Shown here: one piece after another, positions 6,426 to 7,003 of the stretch
How positions within the stretch are numbered: position 1 is the first letter of the stretch
Layout of the letters: every line of letters starts with the position of its first letter
NCBI GenBank assembly: GCA_003220855.1
Contig: QHTP01000210.1
Span: 1-7,003 of the forward strand
Origin: Gemmatimonadota bacterium
Lineage (GTDB): Bacteria; Gemmatimonadota; Gemmatimonadetes; Gemmatimonadales; GWC2-71-9
Length of the DNA stretch: 7,003 nucleotides
Reading direction: 5' to 3'
Program-made: the position numbers and the translations under genes
The notes under the pieces: generated by a model
Seen by the model: the letters and a program-made list of their open reading frames with translations, nothing else
Database searches by the model: none
Told to the model about the DNA's origin: nothing

Positions 6426-7003
6426 ATGAGCACGCCAGCCCCCGAGATCCCCGAGTTCACCGCCTTCCTCGCGAAGGAGCGGAACGATTCCCCGCACACC
6501 GTGAAGGCCTATACGCGCGACGTCGCCGATTTCGCGGCGTTCTGCGGGCGGTATTACGGCGGCACCTGGAGCTGGGCGGGCGTCGACCGGCTCGCCGTGC
6601 GCGGCTGGCTCGGTGCGATGCAGCAGCGCGGCCTCGCCAAACGCTCGGCGGCGCGCGCCCTCTCGGCGTTACGCACGTTCTACCGGTTCCTCGACGCCAC
6701 GCGCGGCCTCGAGGTCAACCCCGCCAGGGCGGCCCGCACGCCGAAGCTCGAGCGCAGCCTCCCCACGCACCTGGACCGCTTCGAGATCGACCTGTTGTTC
6801 GCGGAGGCGGAGCGCCGGGCCGACGTGGGTGGCTTCGTGGAGACTCGTGACCTCGCGATGCTCGAGCTGTTTTACTCGACGGGCATGCGCCTCGCGGAGC
6901 TGGCGGGGCTGAACGACCAGGATCTGGACCTAGTGTCGGACCAGGTGAAAGTGCGCGGCAAGGGCAAGAAGGAGCGCATCGTGCCGGTGGGCACCCATGC
7001 GAC
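6426..7003 (+). CDS. xerC: tyrosine recombinase XerC, N-terminal part (truncated by the window)
   Basis: XerC acts with XerD at the dif site to resolve chromosome dimers before division. From ATG 6426 the frame stays open to the window edge, giving 192 codons of an expected ~300. Residues 5-90 form the SAM-like core-binding domain (FTAFLAKERNDSPHTVKAYTRDVADFAAFC, shown here in pieces: FTAFLAKERN, SPHTVKAYTRDVADF), with the typical SAARALSALRTFYRFL helix. The catalytic domain begins near residue 112 and shows FYSTGMRLAELAGLN with catalytic Arg155 and VKVRGKGKKERIVPVG with the beta-hairpin Lys179. The HxxR box, second His and nucleophilic Tyr fall beyond the edge. XerC rather than XerD is inferred from position after topA-trmFO, the Bacillus codV arrangement; sequence alone does not separate them. 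The start is 8 nt after the trmFO stop, with no Shine-Dalgarno visible because that space is occupied by the repeat. Confidence 0.9.
   Translation, partial: MSTPAPEIPEFTAFLAKERNDSPHTVKAYTRDVADFAAFCGRYYGGTWSWAGVDRLAVRGWLGAMQQRGLAKRSAARALSALRTFYRFLDATRGLEVNPARAARTPKLERSLPTHLDRFEIDLLFAEAERRADVGGFVETRDLAMLELFYSTGMRLAELAGLNDQDLDLVSDQVKVRGKGKKERIVPVGTHA

Noticed and set aside
4867..6426. 519-residue open frame on the minus strand opposite trmFO
   Set aside because: Same shadow effect; its start lies in the palindromic repeat, and no family motif is present.
1..7003. CRISPR array, tRNA or rRNA gene, insertion sequence, prophage or defence island
   Set aside because: No spaced direct repeats, tRNA cloverleaf, transposase or phage-type protein was seen; the Xer protein has a housekeeping context.

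Overview
The window looks like ordinary chromosomal DNA from a GC-rich, free-living bacterium. Six coding regions, all on the + strand, cover almost all of it. Codons strongly favour G or C in the third position, which is why long shadow ORFs appear on the opposite strand. A folate-type tRNA methyltransferase (trmFO), the order topA-trmFO-xerC and a secreted-looking repeat-type protein upstream fit Gemmatimonadota or a neighbouring GC-rich phylum. That placement is inference; no marker here proves it.

Layout: (1) positions 2-835 hold the C-terminal part of a protein of unknown function that looks all-beta. (2) Positions 836-907 are a short intergenic region with a tandem heptamer, a strong intrinsic terminator, and an extended -10 promoter box formed by the T-rich end of that terminator. 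(3) aroC (908-2086) and aroK (2083-2601) overlap by 4 nt and encode two late steps of the shikimate pathway. (4) topA (2639-5032) encodes type IA DNA topoisomerase I with four zinc ribbons. (5) trmFO (about 5029-6417) encodes the FAD/folate-dependent tRNA m5U54 methyltransferase. Its start overlaps the topA stop, and its last 26 codons lie in an inverted repeat built from heptamers. (6) xerC (6426-7003) encodes a tyrosine recombinase cut off by the window end.

Gaps between genes from aroC onward are -4, 37, about -4 and 8 nt, with no terminator visible between them, so aroC-aroK-topA-trmFO-xerC is probably one transcription unit fired from the promoter at about 891-899. The topA-trmFO-xerC core matches the order in Bacillus, where hslV and hslU follow; that predicts hslVU just past the right edge. 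The unit would link aromatic amino acid supply, DNA supercoiling, tRNA modification and chromosome dimer resolution, which is typical housekeeping co-transcription rather than a dedicated new system.

I found no convincing undescribed system. The points that merit a second look are small in scale: the palindromic heptamer repeat read as a protein tail on TrmFO, the likely non-canonical CTG start of trmFO, and the terminator that appears to double as the promoter of a possibly leaderless aroC transcript.
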